IMG/VR virus record: IMGVR_UViG_3300042880_000288
Location: 56,702-120,701 of that record
Strand: one strand, 5' to 3'
Length of the DNA: 64,000 nt
Source: a virus
Part shown: piece by piece, positions 24,973-31,290 of the stretch
How positions within the stretch are numbered: position 1 is the first letter of the stretch
Layout of the letters: each line of letters begins with the position of its first letter
The notes under the pieces: model-generated
What the model was told of the DNA's origin: nothing
The model's input: the letters and a program-made list of their open reading frames with translations, nothing else
The model's database searches: none
Position numbers and translations under genes: made by a program

Positions 24973-25251
24973 CATATCCAAATTGTCAGATAAATCAATG
25001 ATATCATCAAATGGTTGATCATCTGATATAATATCATTAAGGTCTTCATCATCCTGTGAGAGGAAATCAAAGTCATAATACTTATCTCTGGTGTTTCTAT
25101 CAACAGCAGAACCTGTAAATGGATCCCTAATGTGTTCACCATAGTCAATTGACATGAAGTATTGTACATCTTCATCTGTTAGATCAAGGTACTCTTCTAT
25201 AGAGAGGTGAATTACTTTCCCATTAGGGAGTTGATATTGCATTACCGGCAT
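24970..25251 (-). CDS. Acidic hypothetical protein, 93 aa
   Basis: Extremely acidic C-terminal half (YDFDFLSQDDEDLNDIISDD ... DLSDNLDM), with a small folded N-terminal part (YQLPNGKVIHLSIEEYLDLTDEDVQYF). The start may be at 25251 or at the in-frame ATG at 25242. DNA mimicry is a possible role of such acidic phage proteins, but nothing specific supports it. Confidence 0.7.
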   Translation of the reverse strand: MPVMQYQLPNGKVIHLSIEEYLDLTDEDVQYFMSIDYGEHIRDPFTGSAVDRNTRDKYYDFDFLSQDDEDLNDIISDDQPFDDIIDLSDNLDM

Positions 25252-25335
25252 AAATAAATATGCAGATAAATATAGAGCATTTATACTGAAGTCAATAGTT
25301 TAAACCAATAATATTTAGCACTATATAGCTAAACA

Positions 25336-25361
25336 AATAAAGAGGGGCACGAGACCCCTCT
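25336..25361 (-). terminator. Terminator after the 139-aa gene
   Basis: Minus-strand AGAGGGGTCTCG/CCCCTCT stem followed by TTTATTTG; it separates two small operons. Confidence 0.85.
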
Positions 25362-25401
25362 GTATTTTGGTCAGGAAAAGTATATTCACAGAATACACTT
25401 C

Positions 25402-25821
25402 TTAAAATTCTTCAAGAATTTCTAATTCATTAACTCTGGCATATGTAGTATCTACCTTAACATTTCCCTTATCATCAACACCTGTATATTCTACATGATA
25501 TTGTGAATACTCATGATAACCTCTGAAATCTTTAATAGTAACAATAATACAACCATCAGCATCAGCATACTTTTCTCTAGTAAGAGCTTTGTCCATACCA
25601 TAGCCAATAGTACTTACGGGCATTCTGCACAAAGTACCAATAGGTATTATATCTGGTAGTTTGTTACCTAACATAAGTTTAAAGAAATAATCTACTGTCT
25701 GAGAACTACTACAAATAATAGGAGTAAATAATTTTATAAACTCTTCAGAATTAGAATCTTTAATAATTTTACTTAATGCTTTTGCTACATCAGTATCATC
25801 ATAGTTTACAGATATTTTCAT
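25402..25821 (-). CDS. Hypothetical protein, 139 aa
   Basis: Not recognised. Helical start (VAKALSKIIKDSNSEEFIKLFTPII) followed by beta segments with DGCIIVTIKDFRGYHEYSQYHVEY. Last gene of the operon running from 27819; two bases separate it from the gene upstream. Confidence 0.7.
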   Translation of the reverse strand: MKISVNYDDTDVAKALSKIIKDSNSEEFIKLFTPIICSSSQTVDYFFKLMLGNKLPDIIPIGTLCRMPVSTIGYGMDKALTREKYADADGCIIVTIKDFRGYHEYSQYHVEYTGVDDKGNVKVDTTYARVNELEILEEF

Positions 25822-25823
25822 AA

Positions 25824-26102
25824 CTAGTCATTTAGTTTTCTATATTCTCTAATCTTTATAAGTAGTTCCTCATTAAAATGAGTAAAGAAATTCCTATTAG
25901 GTATTCTTAGATTTAAATTAGACGGTGATTCATGAGGTATTGCTGAAGTTTTAACTCCAGATTTTATCAAGTCACCATCTTTATCCCTAATATCTGCCTT
26001 GAGGTTAAACCCCAAGACAGACTCAAATACAACTACATTATCCACGACCAAACATATCTTTAAGCATGTTATGTAATCTCTCATGGCTATTTCTCTTGTC
26101 AA
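25824..26102 (-). CDS. Hypothetical protein, 92 aa
   Basis: Begins MTREIAMRDYITCLKICLVVDNVVVFESVLGFNL. The first 20 residues overlap the upstream gene by 65 bases in another frame, so a later start is possible, for example the ATG giving MRDYITCL. Not recognised. Confidence 0.55.
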   Translation of the reverse strand: MTREIAMRDYITCLKICLVVDNVVVFESVLGFNLKADIRDKDGDLIKSGVKTSAIPHESPSNLNLRIPNRNFFTHFNEELLIKIREYRKLND

Positions 26103-26367
26103 CCACCTTTTGTAACATTAATGTAGTCATAACAACTTCATTAGTATGTGTACATTCTTGAACTACTTTTACTAATGCAGTATGCATGTCATCACTTTCA
26201 TCAAATGCTTTAACACATGTTGCAAGGAGTATCTTTACTCTTTCATCAGAAATACCTAAGTTTTGATGTAATAATTCTGCTTTCTCATCAATAATGAGTA
26301 GTTTATACTGACCATCAGTATTATAACCTTTTTTCTTTTTCTTGAACATTTTTCCTAACCAGTTCAT
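26038..26367 (-). CDS. Hypothetical helical protein, 109 aa
   Basis: Starts MNWLGKMFKKKKKGYNTDG, a basic, amphipathic end that could touch the membrane, then three helices rich in Leu (EKAELLHQNLGISDERVKILL, MHTALVKVVQECTHTNEVVMT). Family not known. Confidence 0.7.
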   Translation of the reverse strand: MNWLGKMFKKKKKGYNTDGQYKLLIIDEKAELLHQNLGISDERVKILLATCVKAFDESDDMHTALVKVVQECTHTNEVVMTTLMLQKVVDKRNSHERLHNMLKDMFGRG

Positions 26368-26397
26368 AATTATAAATTTAAGTTAAACAATAAATAA

Positions 26398-26507
26398 TAG
26401 TCCCAACAGGATTCAAACCTGTGACCTGAACTTGATGTATTGCATGCCCTAACAGGCTATCCTTTACATTTTCAGAGGTTCCGCTCTATCAACTGAGCTA
26501 TGGGACT
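26398..26507 (-). tRNA. tRNA-like RNA with a 37-base enlarged anticodon region
   Basis: On the minus strand a 7-bp acceptor stem (AGTCCCA with TGGGACT), a D arm GCTCAGTTGATAGAGC, a variable loop AGGTC and a T arm ACAGG-TTTGAAT-CCTGT are present with normal spacing, followed by discriminator A; CCA is not encoded. The total is 110 bases, against about 73. The extra 37 bases are in the anticodon arm: GAAC/GTTC can form its base and ATGTA/TACAT plus GCC/GGC stems lie inside, so no ordinary seven-base anticodon loop exists. The tertiary pair G19-C56 is changed to A19-T56, a compensated change that argues for a folded, functional elbow. It may be an intron-bearing tRNA, a degenerate tRNA, or a tRNA mimic. 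Confidence 0.7.
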
Positions 26508-26513
26508 AACAAT

Positions 26514-26792
26514 TTAATAAGAATCTTCAGCTTTACCAAGACTTAACCAGTCTGCATCTTCTAAAATCCAAATCTCATCAATAAAACCATCTTTCAATGT
26601 GTACATAGTATTCCAAAACTCTAGTACTATGACTTCATCCTTTCTTTTAGTTACATTTACTAAAACATCATTTGTAATTTCTATTACATTCTTGACAAAC
26701 CTTTTCTCTGACCAAGTTAGATTGTTTGGTAATTTTTGAGAGTTACCAACTCCTGCAATCATAACTGCAATAATCATCATTAATTTTTTCAT
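26514..26792 (-). CDS. Secreted or periplasmic small protein, 92 aa
   Basis: A signal peptide is visible (MKKLMMIIAVMIAGVGNSQKLP, probable cut after GNS), followed by about 70 residues of a beta-rich mature part with WSEKRFVKNVIEITND and VLEFWNTMY. Export in the non-structural block suggests an envelope or superinfection role. It ends seven bases before the tRNA-like gene region. Family not recognised. Confidence 0.7.
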   Translation of the reverse strand: MKKLMMIIAVMIAGVGNSQKLPNNLTWSEKRFVKNVIEITNDVLVNVTKRKDEVIVLEFWNTMYTLKDGFIDEIWILEDADWLSLGKAEDSY

Positions 26793-26801
26793 TTCTTTTT
26801 T

Positions 26802-27050
26802 TTATTTACTTTCAACATAAGCCCATACTAACATAGCACAAGCCACTACAATAAATCCATAGAACATCCATTTCATTGGTAACATTGTTTTTTCAAGTTC
26901 AATTGCTTCTTCAATACAAACTATCTCATGCTCAATTTCATTTCTTCTTTGCATATACAGTTCTGGACTAGGTTCAGCAAAATGTAACATATACAATTCA
27001 TCAAGCCTTTCTTCTTTTCTCTTTTTTAATTTTTTAATTGACATCTTCAA
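26802..27050 (-). CDS. Small C-tail-anchored membrane protein, 82 aa
   Basis: A charged helical N-terminus (MKMSIKKLKKRKEERLDELY) and coiled-coil-like middle are followed by one membrane segment (MKWMFYGFIVVACAMLVWAY) at the very C-terminus. It overlaps the upstream gene by 17 bases. Function unknown. Confidence 0.65.
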   Translation of the reverse strand: MKMSIKKLKKRKEERLDELYMLHFAEPSPELYMQRRNEIEHEIVCIEEAIELEKTMLPMKWMFYGFIVVACAMLVWAYVESK

Positions 27051-27819
27051 TAATTTTATAAATTATAATATTTTTATCTACTTGCTTCTTTAACTCATCA
27101 TATAATGCTACTGCCTTTTTGTGAGGCATATTTACATCAATCTTAACACCTAGCATATTTGCAACTCCTGATAAAGTTAGTATGGCATCACTATGTAAAT
27201 ACTGTTTACTTATCATGTTTGTGCTATCAATATATTTTAGTGCCTTATTAGGATCATCAGCACATAGTAATAAGTCTTTAAATACTTTTACTGATTGATA
27301 AGCATTAGGTTTACCAAAGACTTTATGGAATAATTTAACATCAATGTCCATTTTTTTATATGGACTAGTTTTTAAATAAGCTTCTATAAATTCTATAGGA
27401 TTGTTTATCTTACCATTCATCATTTTAGAAAACATAGTATTATTAACTAATGTCATCAGACTAGTATTTATTTTCTTTATTACCCATGGTGCTAAGTAGT
27501 TCATACAATCCATTTTCATTGCATATGGTAGTTTATTAAAATGATGACCAAACCAAATTTTGGTAGTCTTCTTCTTTCTATCATATGTTATACCATGGAG
27601 TGCCTTTCTTCTATAAAAGAATCTACCATTTTCAAACATTGGTATTCTTTCAACACTAGACCAATAGATATGAGTATCAGTTTCTTTCCTACTCTCATAT
27701 GCAAAGCTATGTACTCTATTACTGTAGTAATATATTCTCTGCAATTCAGGTGGAAATTTTTGTATTGTTAAGTGTTCATTATAAGCTTCAGGGTTGGTAA
27801 TAATTGTGACTTTTTCCAT
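27034..27819 (-). CDS. Hypothetical protein, 261 aa
   Basis: Not recognised. A mixed protein with an aromatic N-terminal domain (ELQRIYYYSNRVHSFAYESRKE) and a helical second half (NNPIEFIEAYLKTSPYKKMDID-like segments). It lies directly after the terminator of the DUF2828 gene and begins the operon that also contains the secreted protein and the tRNA-like RNA, so a functional connection with that RNA is possible but unproven. Confidence 0.7.
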   Translation of the reverse strand: MEKVTIITNPEAYNEHLTIQKFPPELQRIYYYSNRVHSFAYESRKETDTHIYWSSVERIPMFENGRFFYRRKALHGITYDRKKKTTKIWFGHHFNKLPYAMKMDCMNYLAPWVIKKINTSLMTLVNNTMFSKMMNGKINNPIEFIEAYLKTSPYKKMDIDVKLFHKVFGKPNAYQSVKVFKDLLLCADDPNKALKYIDSTNMISKQYLHSDAILTLSGVANMLGVKIDVNMPHKKAVALYDELKKQVDKNIIIYKIIEDVN

Positions 27820-27834
27820 TTGTGACCGTTTTAA

Positions 27835-27863
27835 TAAAAAACAAAAAGGGACGAAGTCCCTTG
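27835..27863 (-). terminator. Terminator after the DUF2828 gene
   Basis: Minus-strand AAGGGACTTCGTCCCTT, a stem with a TTC-type loop, followed by TTTTGTTTTTT. Confidence 0.9.
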
Positions 27864-27910
27864 TGGTAAGTGGTAGATTTCTGTTGCCAAGTATCTACCA
27901 TACTCCGATC

Positions 27911-29296
27911 TCATTCAGTTCCAATACAGGAATACCGTGCAGTGTCCACAGTATCAAGCATCAATTGAATGGGAGAATAAATCTCACCTTTCAATATACC
28001 CTTCAATACAGAAGGACTGAAGCCTGATACCAAACCAATGCCTGAATCATTAACAGATGCAGGAACATTACCAAGTCTACCGTTCACATTCCAAAATACT
28101 ATCTCAGGCATTTTATATCCTGCATCAGAATATTTTGCCCTAATAGAATCTAGGTTAGTAACACCTTGACATGCACTATCAAACTCCATATCACTAATGA
28201 TAAGAAGTTTAGTAGGCATCTCAGACTCAGGTAATGATTCTCTAATAGCACTATTAAGAATCAAGTCAAATGTGGCTTGAAGATTAGTAGAATAACCCCA
28301 GTCTGCTCTCTGTAACTGTCTCATTCTCTGTGACAAACTACCTGATAGGTAATTCATTTCAGGTCTCTCTGAGAAAGTCAAGAAAGCATCCTTGAATATA
28401 CCTTTATTTCTTTCAGAGATATAAATCCCTAAAGAAACAGATACATCCATAGGAAGACCTTCCATACTACCACTAACATCACATACAGGAATAATCCTTT
28501 CTGTACTATCAGCCATATAGTCTGGTAAAGCATCCCATTGAGCTTCTACTGCACTAGCATCATCTCCCTTTTTAATTGCTTGATACAATTGGTGAGGGAA
28601 TAATACTCCTGCATTAATCTTCTGTTTGCCATCTTGAACATCAGAAATATACTGCAAATATCTTTGACCATCACGGCTGATAAATGCATTTCTGTGTTTG
28701 TTCATAGCTACTGAAGGAACCTGACCATAACTGATCTTGTCCCATTCATTGGCACACATTTGAGTTTCCACTACTTTGGTCATTGACACAAGTTTCTTTC
28801 TGAACTCTTTAGGAGTTACATTAAGATACTTATGCATGGCACTAAACCATTTACCTTTTCTTGGAAACCATTTGGCTAAGAGGTTAGCATCAGGAGACTC
28901 TTCAAGTTGAGTATTTAACCAACTGAGATTATTCTCATTTGGATTCTCAATCTTGAATACATCCTTCCAATACCCAAACTTGGGTATATGTATAGCCAAT
29001 TGGTCATACTCATAAGCATTAGACTTACTAATATGTTCCATAACTATTTGGAAGAATCTTCTCTCACCTGCACCACCTCTTGCATCTCTTGACCAAAACA
29101 AGATCTTATAAGCTAAGTTCTTATTCTGACCAACAGCACGGTCAAAAGCAAGTATAATATCAGACTCTCTAATATTTCTACTTGCACCTGCTAGGAAGAA
29201 CAAATCAAGACAATAGTCTAAACTTGTTGAATGTGTAATAGCTCCATTAGCAGTTGTGGAGTTATACTGTCTTGTAGCATTTATTAATTTGCTCAT
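27911..29296 (-). CDS. DUF2828 (DUF7788) protein: helical repeats plus vWA, Ro60-like architecture
   Basis: The ATG at 29296 (MSKLINATRQYN) is chosen over 29347 because the longer start lies across a hairpin; 461 aa. The N-terminal two-thirds are helical and show the DUF2828 blocks LDLFFLAGASR, YKILFWSRDARGGAGERRFF, IPKFGYWKDVF and a PSVAMNKHRNAF segment. The C-terminal vWA domain has an intact MIDAS (VCDVSGSMEG), the Thr of STNLQATFDLIL and the Asp of ISDMEFDSA. The layout equals that of TROVE/Ro60 proteins, helical ring plus vWA, which bind non-coding Y RNAs. DUF2828 function itself is unknown. Upstream lie a 49-aa gene and a highly structured non-coding region. Confidence 0.88.
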   Translation of the reverse strand: MSKLINATRQYNSTTANGAITHSTSLDYCLDLFFLAGASRNIRESDIILAFDRAVGQNKNLAYKILFWSRDARGGAGERRFFQIVMEHISKSNAYEYDQLAIHIPKFGYWKDVFKIENPNENNLSWLNTQLEESPDANLLAKWFPRKGKWFSAMHKYLNVTPKEFRKKLVSMTKVVETQMCANEWDKISYGQVPSVAMNKHRNAFISRDGQRYLQYISDVQDGKQKINAGVLFPHQLYQAIKKGDDASAVEAQWDALPDYMADSTERIIPVCDVSGSMEGLPMDVSVSLGIYISERNKGIFKDAFLTFSERPEMNYLSGSLSQRMRQLQRADWGYSTNLQATFDLILNSAIRESLPESEMPTKLLIISDMEFDSACQGVTNLDSIRAKYSDAGYKMPEIVFWNVNGRLGNVPASVNDSGIGLVSGFSPSVLKGILKGEIYSPIQLMLDTVDTARYSCIGTE

Positions 29297-29331
29297 ATAT
29301 AAAAAGATTAATTGGTTACTAATTTGGTTTA

Positions 29332-29361
29332 GGTGTGTATCTAACAATACAGATACACACC
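29332..29361. other. Perfect 11-bp hairpin between the 49-aa gene and the DUF2828 gene
   Basis: GGTGTGTATCT and AGATACACACC are exactly complementary around an eight-base loop that contains the stop codon of the 49-aa gene. No T run follows on the minus strand, so it is probably an RNA processing site, a stability element or a translational control of the DUF2828 message. Confidence 0.7.
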
Positions 29362-29490
29362 ATTCTCTTTACCTTGAAACATTACTGTTTCACCTTTCTT
29401 TCTATAGCCAACAACTTGTTGAAACATATAGACTGGAACATCATACTCTAACTTATAGAATACATCTTTGAACTCTTTGAAAGTAATCAT
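29341..29490 (-). CDS. Small protein upstream of DUF2828, 49 aa
   Basis: ATG at 29490, TAG at 29341. Product MITFKEFKDVFYKLEYDVPV then MFQQVVGYRKKGETVMFQG. Its leader AACCAATTAATCTTTTTATATG is the same as that of the DUF2828 gene (copies at 29294-29315 and 29488-29509 on the plus strand), which supports translation. It may be an accessory subunit of the DUF2828 protein. Confidence 0.6.
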   Translation of the reverse strand: MITFKEFKDVFYKLEYDVPVYMFQQVVGYRKKGETVMFQGKENGVYLYC

Positions 29491-29561
29491 ATAAAAAGAT
29501 TAATTGGTTGTTATTTTAATTGTGGGAAGGCACCTGCCCCCTTTTCAAGAGGCAGGCTTGT

Positions 29562-29692
29562 GGTGCATAACAGAATACTATCTAAAACCTGCCTATCTAG
29601 TAGACAACAGAGTACCTTCCCGGGTTAAGTCCTATTAGGACTTTTTCTGTTATTTGTTGTTTTAGATTGTGTGCTGAAGTATTCTTTACACC
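29562..29692. ncRNA. Structured element 1 of 3
   Basis: Outer GGTG (29562-29565) pairs with CACC (29689-29692); AGAATACT (29572-29579) pairs with AGTATTCT (29678-29685); ATCTAAAAC (29580-29588) pairs with GTTTTAGAT (29659-29667). The 3' side carries a ten-base bulge TGTGTGCTGA just before the 8-bp arm. The loop is long and contains the terminator-like hairpin at 29629-29646. Confidence 0.65.
29629..29646 (+). terminator. Terminator-like hairpin on the plus strand inside the structured region
   Basis: AGTCC-TATT-AGGACT followed by TTTT. It fits a plus-strand terminator for a short RNA starting near 29520; no plus-strand promoter is clear. It may instead be an internal hairpin of element 1. 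Confidence 0.45.
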
Positions 29693-29700
29693 AAAATGAC

Positions 29701-29753
29701 GGGCTACTATTTTACTTTATCCTTATAAAAGTTTAATAGTGCTGAAGTAGCCC
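29701..29753. ncRNA. Structured element 2 of 3
   Basis: GGGCTACT (29701-29708) pairs with AGTAGCCC (29746-29753). Inside, ATT..ACTTT pairs with AAAGT..AAT. The 3' strand has an eight-base bulge AGTGCTGA immediately before the 8-bp arm, the same design and motif as element 1, while the arm sequence is different and still complementary. Confidence 0.7.
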
Positions 29754-29761
29754 TTAAAGAG

Positions 29762-29842
29762 TTGGTCTAGACAGAATACAGTTAACCAATTTATCTAATA
29801 TATGTAGAAGTTGATGTGCTGTATGTATTCTTTAAAGACCAA
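29762..29842. ncRNA. Structured element 3 of 3
   Basis: Outer TTGGTCT (29762-29768) pairs with AGACCAA (29836-29842); AGAATACA (29773-29780) pairs with TGTATTCT (29824-29831); CAATTT can pair with AAGTTG inside. The bulge ATGTGCTGTA before the 3' arm again carries GTGCTG. TTAA follows the arm as in elements 1 and 2. Confidence 0.7.
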
Positions 29843-29991
29843 TGTATGTTTAGCTATATTATATTTGTTATATATTAAGATATATAAAAGATAGTATATA
29901 GTTTAAGGTAAAGAAAGTATAGAAGGTTTAAGTATCCATTATACATACACTTATACCTATAACACTGTTTACACGCGTGAGGATTATACTT

Positions 29992-30050
29992 TCAGACCAC
30001 AATGTTATTCATACTATAACTTTTATAGTAATATTAACAGTGTCAGACCA
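29992..30050. ncRNA. Long hairpin flanked by TCAGACCA direct repeats
   Basis: TACTATAA (30012-30019) and TTATAGTA (30023-30030) form an 8-bp stem with a three-base loop, continued outward by TGTTA/TAACA and CAC/GTG. TCAGACCA occurs at 29992-29999 and 30043-30050 on either side. A competing pairing of ACACTGTT (29962-29969) with AACAGTGT (30036-30043) is also possible. Confidence 0.6.
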
Positions 30051-30065
30051 ACAATATAATCAAAT

Positions 30066-30083
30066 CAAGTTATGAGAGGTTTA
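30066..30083 (-). promoter_or_regulatory. Repeated leader element, copy 1 (structured-RNA unit)
   Basis: Plus-strand caagttatgagaggttta; one of eight copies at 30066-32308. This copy is not followed by a protein gene in its direction (minus) but by the structured non-coding region and the DUF2828 operon. Confidence 0.7.
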
Positions 30084-30132
30084 ATCAAAAGCTGTGAAAC
30101 ATATTAAAACCAAAAAGAATTAAACTGCACTC

Positions 30133-30169
30133 AAAAAAATAAAACCCTACACATCCCGTGTAAGGTTTT
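30133..30169 (-). terminator. Terminator of the 113-aa gene
   Basis: Minus-strand AAAACCTTACAC/GTGTAGGGTTTT stem followed by ATTTTTTT. Confidence 0.9.
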
Positions 30170-30185
30170 ATCCGCAAGGTTCCCC

Positions 30186-30527
30186 CTACACTGACATCTC
30201 TGTGATATCAGATAGAGAGAAGGAAGCAACTGTGTCAACAGTCCCCTTGTTGTGAACACACCAACCTTTAACAAGTAATCCTGTTTCAGGGTTAGTGCCT
30301 TCCAACCAAGAAACAACTAGGTCTCTTGCATTGGTTCCGTCAACCACATTGTCACCTTTGCTGTTCTCTACCTTTGAAGATAGAATTGCAGTGGTGCTTT
30401 TGCTGTCCTTAAATGCTACCCACATTGATTTGCCACTCTTGCTTTTATTGATGTCCAAATTTTGGGCACTAATAGATTGCATAAATGAAACTAAACTCTG
30501 TGTTTGGGAAAATGTTGTCTGTGACAT
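30186..30527 (-). CDS. Hypothetical protein, 113 aa, own transcription unit
   Basis: Not recognised. Ser/Thr-rich, with a helical start (QTQSLVSFMQSISAQNLDI), a beta-rich middle (GKSMWVAFKDSKSTTAILSSKV) and WLEGTNPETGLLVKGWCVHN. It has its own leader (copy at 30560-30576) and terminator. Probably an early host-interaction protein, by analogy with arrays of small early phage genes. Confidence 0.75.
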   Translation of the reverse strand: MSQTTFSQTQSLVSFMQSISAQNLDINKSKSGKSMWVAFKDSKSTTAILSSKVENSKGDNVVDGTNARDLVVSWLEGTNPETGLLVKGWCVHNKGTVDTVASFSLSDITEMSV

Positions 30528-30559
30528 ATAACATTAATTTAAGGGGTTAATAACTAAAA

Positions 30560-30576
30560 CAAGTTTTGAGAGGTTA
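30560..30576 (-). promoter_or_regulatory. Repeated leader element, copy 2 (113-aa gene)
   Basis: caagttttgagaggtta on the plus strand, 33 bases from the gene start. The same TTTTAATATGT...CAGCTTTT context upstream of it recurs at copy 1. Confidence 0.75.
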
Positions 30577-30588
30577 AAAATTAAAAGC

Positions 30589-30601
30589 TGTCCGAAGGAC
30601 A
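30589..30601 (-). terminator. Second small hairpin ahead of copy 2
   Basis: Minus-strand TGTCC-TTC-GGACA, followed by GCTTTTAATTTTT; it may serve as a backup terminator between two units. Confidence 0.5.
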
Positions 30602-30629
30602 TATTAAAACTGTGAGTATAAAAAAGAAA

Positions 30630-30645
30630 AGAGCATTACTGCTCT
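30630..30645 (-). terminator. Terminator of the 98-aa gene
   Basis: Minus-strand AGAGC-AGTAAT-GCTCT followed by TTTCTTTTT. Confidence 0.85.
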
Positions 30646-30650
30646 AATCT

Positions 30651-30947
30651 TTAATAATCCAAATCTCCCGGTTGAGAGGCAAAGAACTCTTCAGTGTCTT
30701 CAAGTGGATGGTCAATGAGCCACTGATTGATTTCTTCAGATGTCATATAACCTGTTGGGTCATACATATTCTTGGTGTCCCACATTTCAAATGTTCTAAC
30801 TCCATCACCGTGTAAACCAAACCCACCACCAACAATACTTATCATATTGTCATTAACATCATTAAGTTCATATAAATACTGAACTGCTCCCGGAATACAG
30901 TGATGTATTTTTTTACTAAAGTCATCAGGAAATTTAAGTGTTTTCAT
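30651..30947 (-). CDS. Hypothetical protein, 98 aa, own transcription unit
   Basis: Not recognised. Acidic; contains GGGFGLHGDGVRTFEMWDTKN and an acidic helical end (EEINQWLIDHPLEDTEEFF). Own leader (copy at 30971-30988) and terminator. Likely an early accessory protein. Confidence 0.75.
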   Translation of the reverse strand: MKTLKFPDDFSKKIHHCIPGAVQYLYELNDVNDNMISIVGGGFGLHGDGVRTFEMWDTKNMYDPTGYMTSEEINQWLIDHPLEDTEEFFASQPGDLDY

Positions 30948-30970
30948 AATAAATGATTTAAAGTTTAAAA

Positions 30971-30988
30971 AAAGTATTGAGAGGTTTT
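30971..30988 (-). promoter_or_regulatory. Repeated leader element, copy 3 (98-aa gene)
   Basis: aaagtattgagaggtttt on the plus strand, 24 bases from the ATG. Confidence 0.7.
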
Positions 30989-31015
30989 TAAAAAAAAGAA
31001 AAGGGCAACTGCCCT
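30989..31015 (-). terminator. Terminator of the 69-aa gene
   Basis: Minus-strand AGGGC-AGTT-GCCCT followed by TTTCTTTTTTTT; the stem starts at the stop codon. Confidence 0.85.
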
Positions 31016-31223
31016 AATCCCAACTTAATCCAAATAACTCTTGTTTTAAATTGTCAACTTTAAACCTAATGTCATCTATATCTTTGTCTAACAAATGTCT
31101 AATCTCTGTTTTAGTCAGAGAGTCTCCGTGTTTCAGGATATTTAATCCATCAAGTTCTTCAATCAAATTAATGAGTTCATTGTCATTAATTGGTGCAATA
31201 AGCAAAATTACTGTTCTAATCAT
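31014..31223 (-). CDS. Hypothetical protein, 69 aa, own transcription unit
   Basis: A small alpha-helical protein with a hydrophobic start (IRTVILLIAPINDNELINLI) and a coiled-coil-like end (IDDIRFKVDNLKQELFGLSW). Own leader (31247-31266) and terminator. Family not recognised. Confidence 0.7.
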   Translation of the reverse strand: MIRTVILLIAPINDNELINLIEELDGLNILKHGDSLTKTEIRHLLDKDIDDIRFKVDNLKQELFGLSWD

Positions 31224-31246
31224 CTTTTCAAAATTTAAAGTTAAAA

Positions 31247-31266
31247 CAAGTATTGAGAGGTTTAAA
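31247..31266 (-). promoter_or_regulatory. Repeated leader element, copy 4 (69-aa gene)
   Basis: acaagtattgagaggtttaa-type element on the plus strand, preceded towards the gene by tttaaagttaaa, as in most copies. Confidence 0.75.
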
Positions 31267-31274
31267 AAACAAAA

Positions 31275-31290
31275 GAGGGTTAATACCCTC
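31275..31290 (-). terminator. Terminator of the 55-aa gene
   Basis: Minus-strand GAGGG-TATTAA-CCCTC followed by TTTTGTTTTTT; the loop contains the stop codon. Confidence 0.85.

Larger units (their letters stand above)
29524..30050. ncRNA. Non-coding region dense in RNA structure, beside DUF2828
   Basis: From 29491 to 30130 no credible frame exists. The stretch contains GGGAAGG (29524-29530) complementary to CCTTCCC (29615-29621), an inner CCTGCC/GGCAGG hairpin, three tandem elements of one design (listed separately) and a 43-base hairpin flanked by direct repeats. A repeated leader at 30066-30083 reads into it on the minus strand, whereas a terminator-like hairpin (29629-29646) favours the plus strand; the transcribed strand is therefore undecided. 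Confidence 0.65.

Noticed and set aside
24963-25175. 70-residue minus-strand frame overlapping the acidic 93-aa gene
   Set aside because: It lies wholly inside the longer gene in another frame, and the acidic gene has a better start and spacing.
29562-29842. Integron attC sites
   Set aside because: Bulged stems are similar in outline, but the GTTRRRY/RYYYAAC core sites are missing and there is no integrase.
29524-30050. CRISPR array
   Set aside because: The repeated parts are complementary arms with differing sequence rather than identical repeats with unique spacers, and no cas gene is present.
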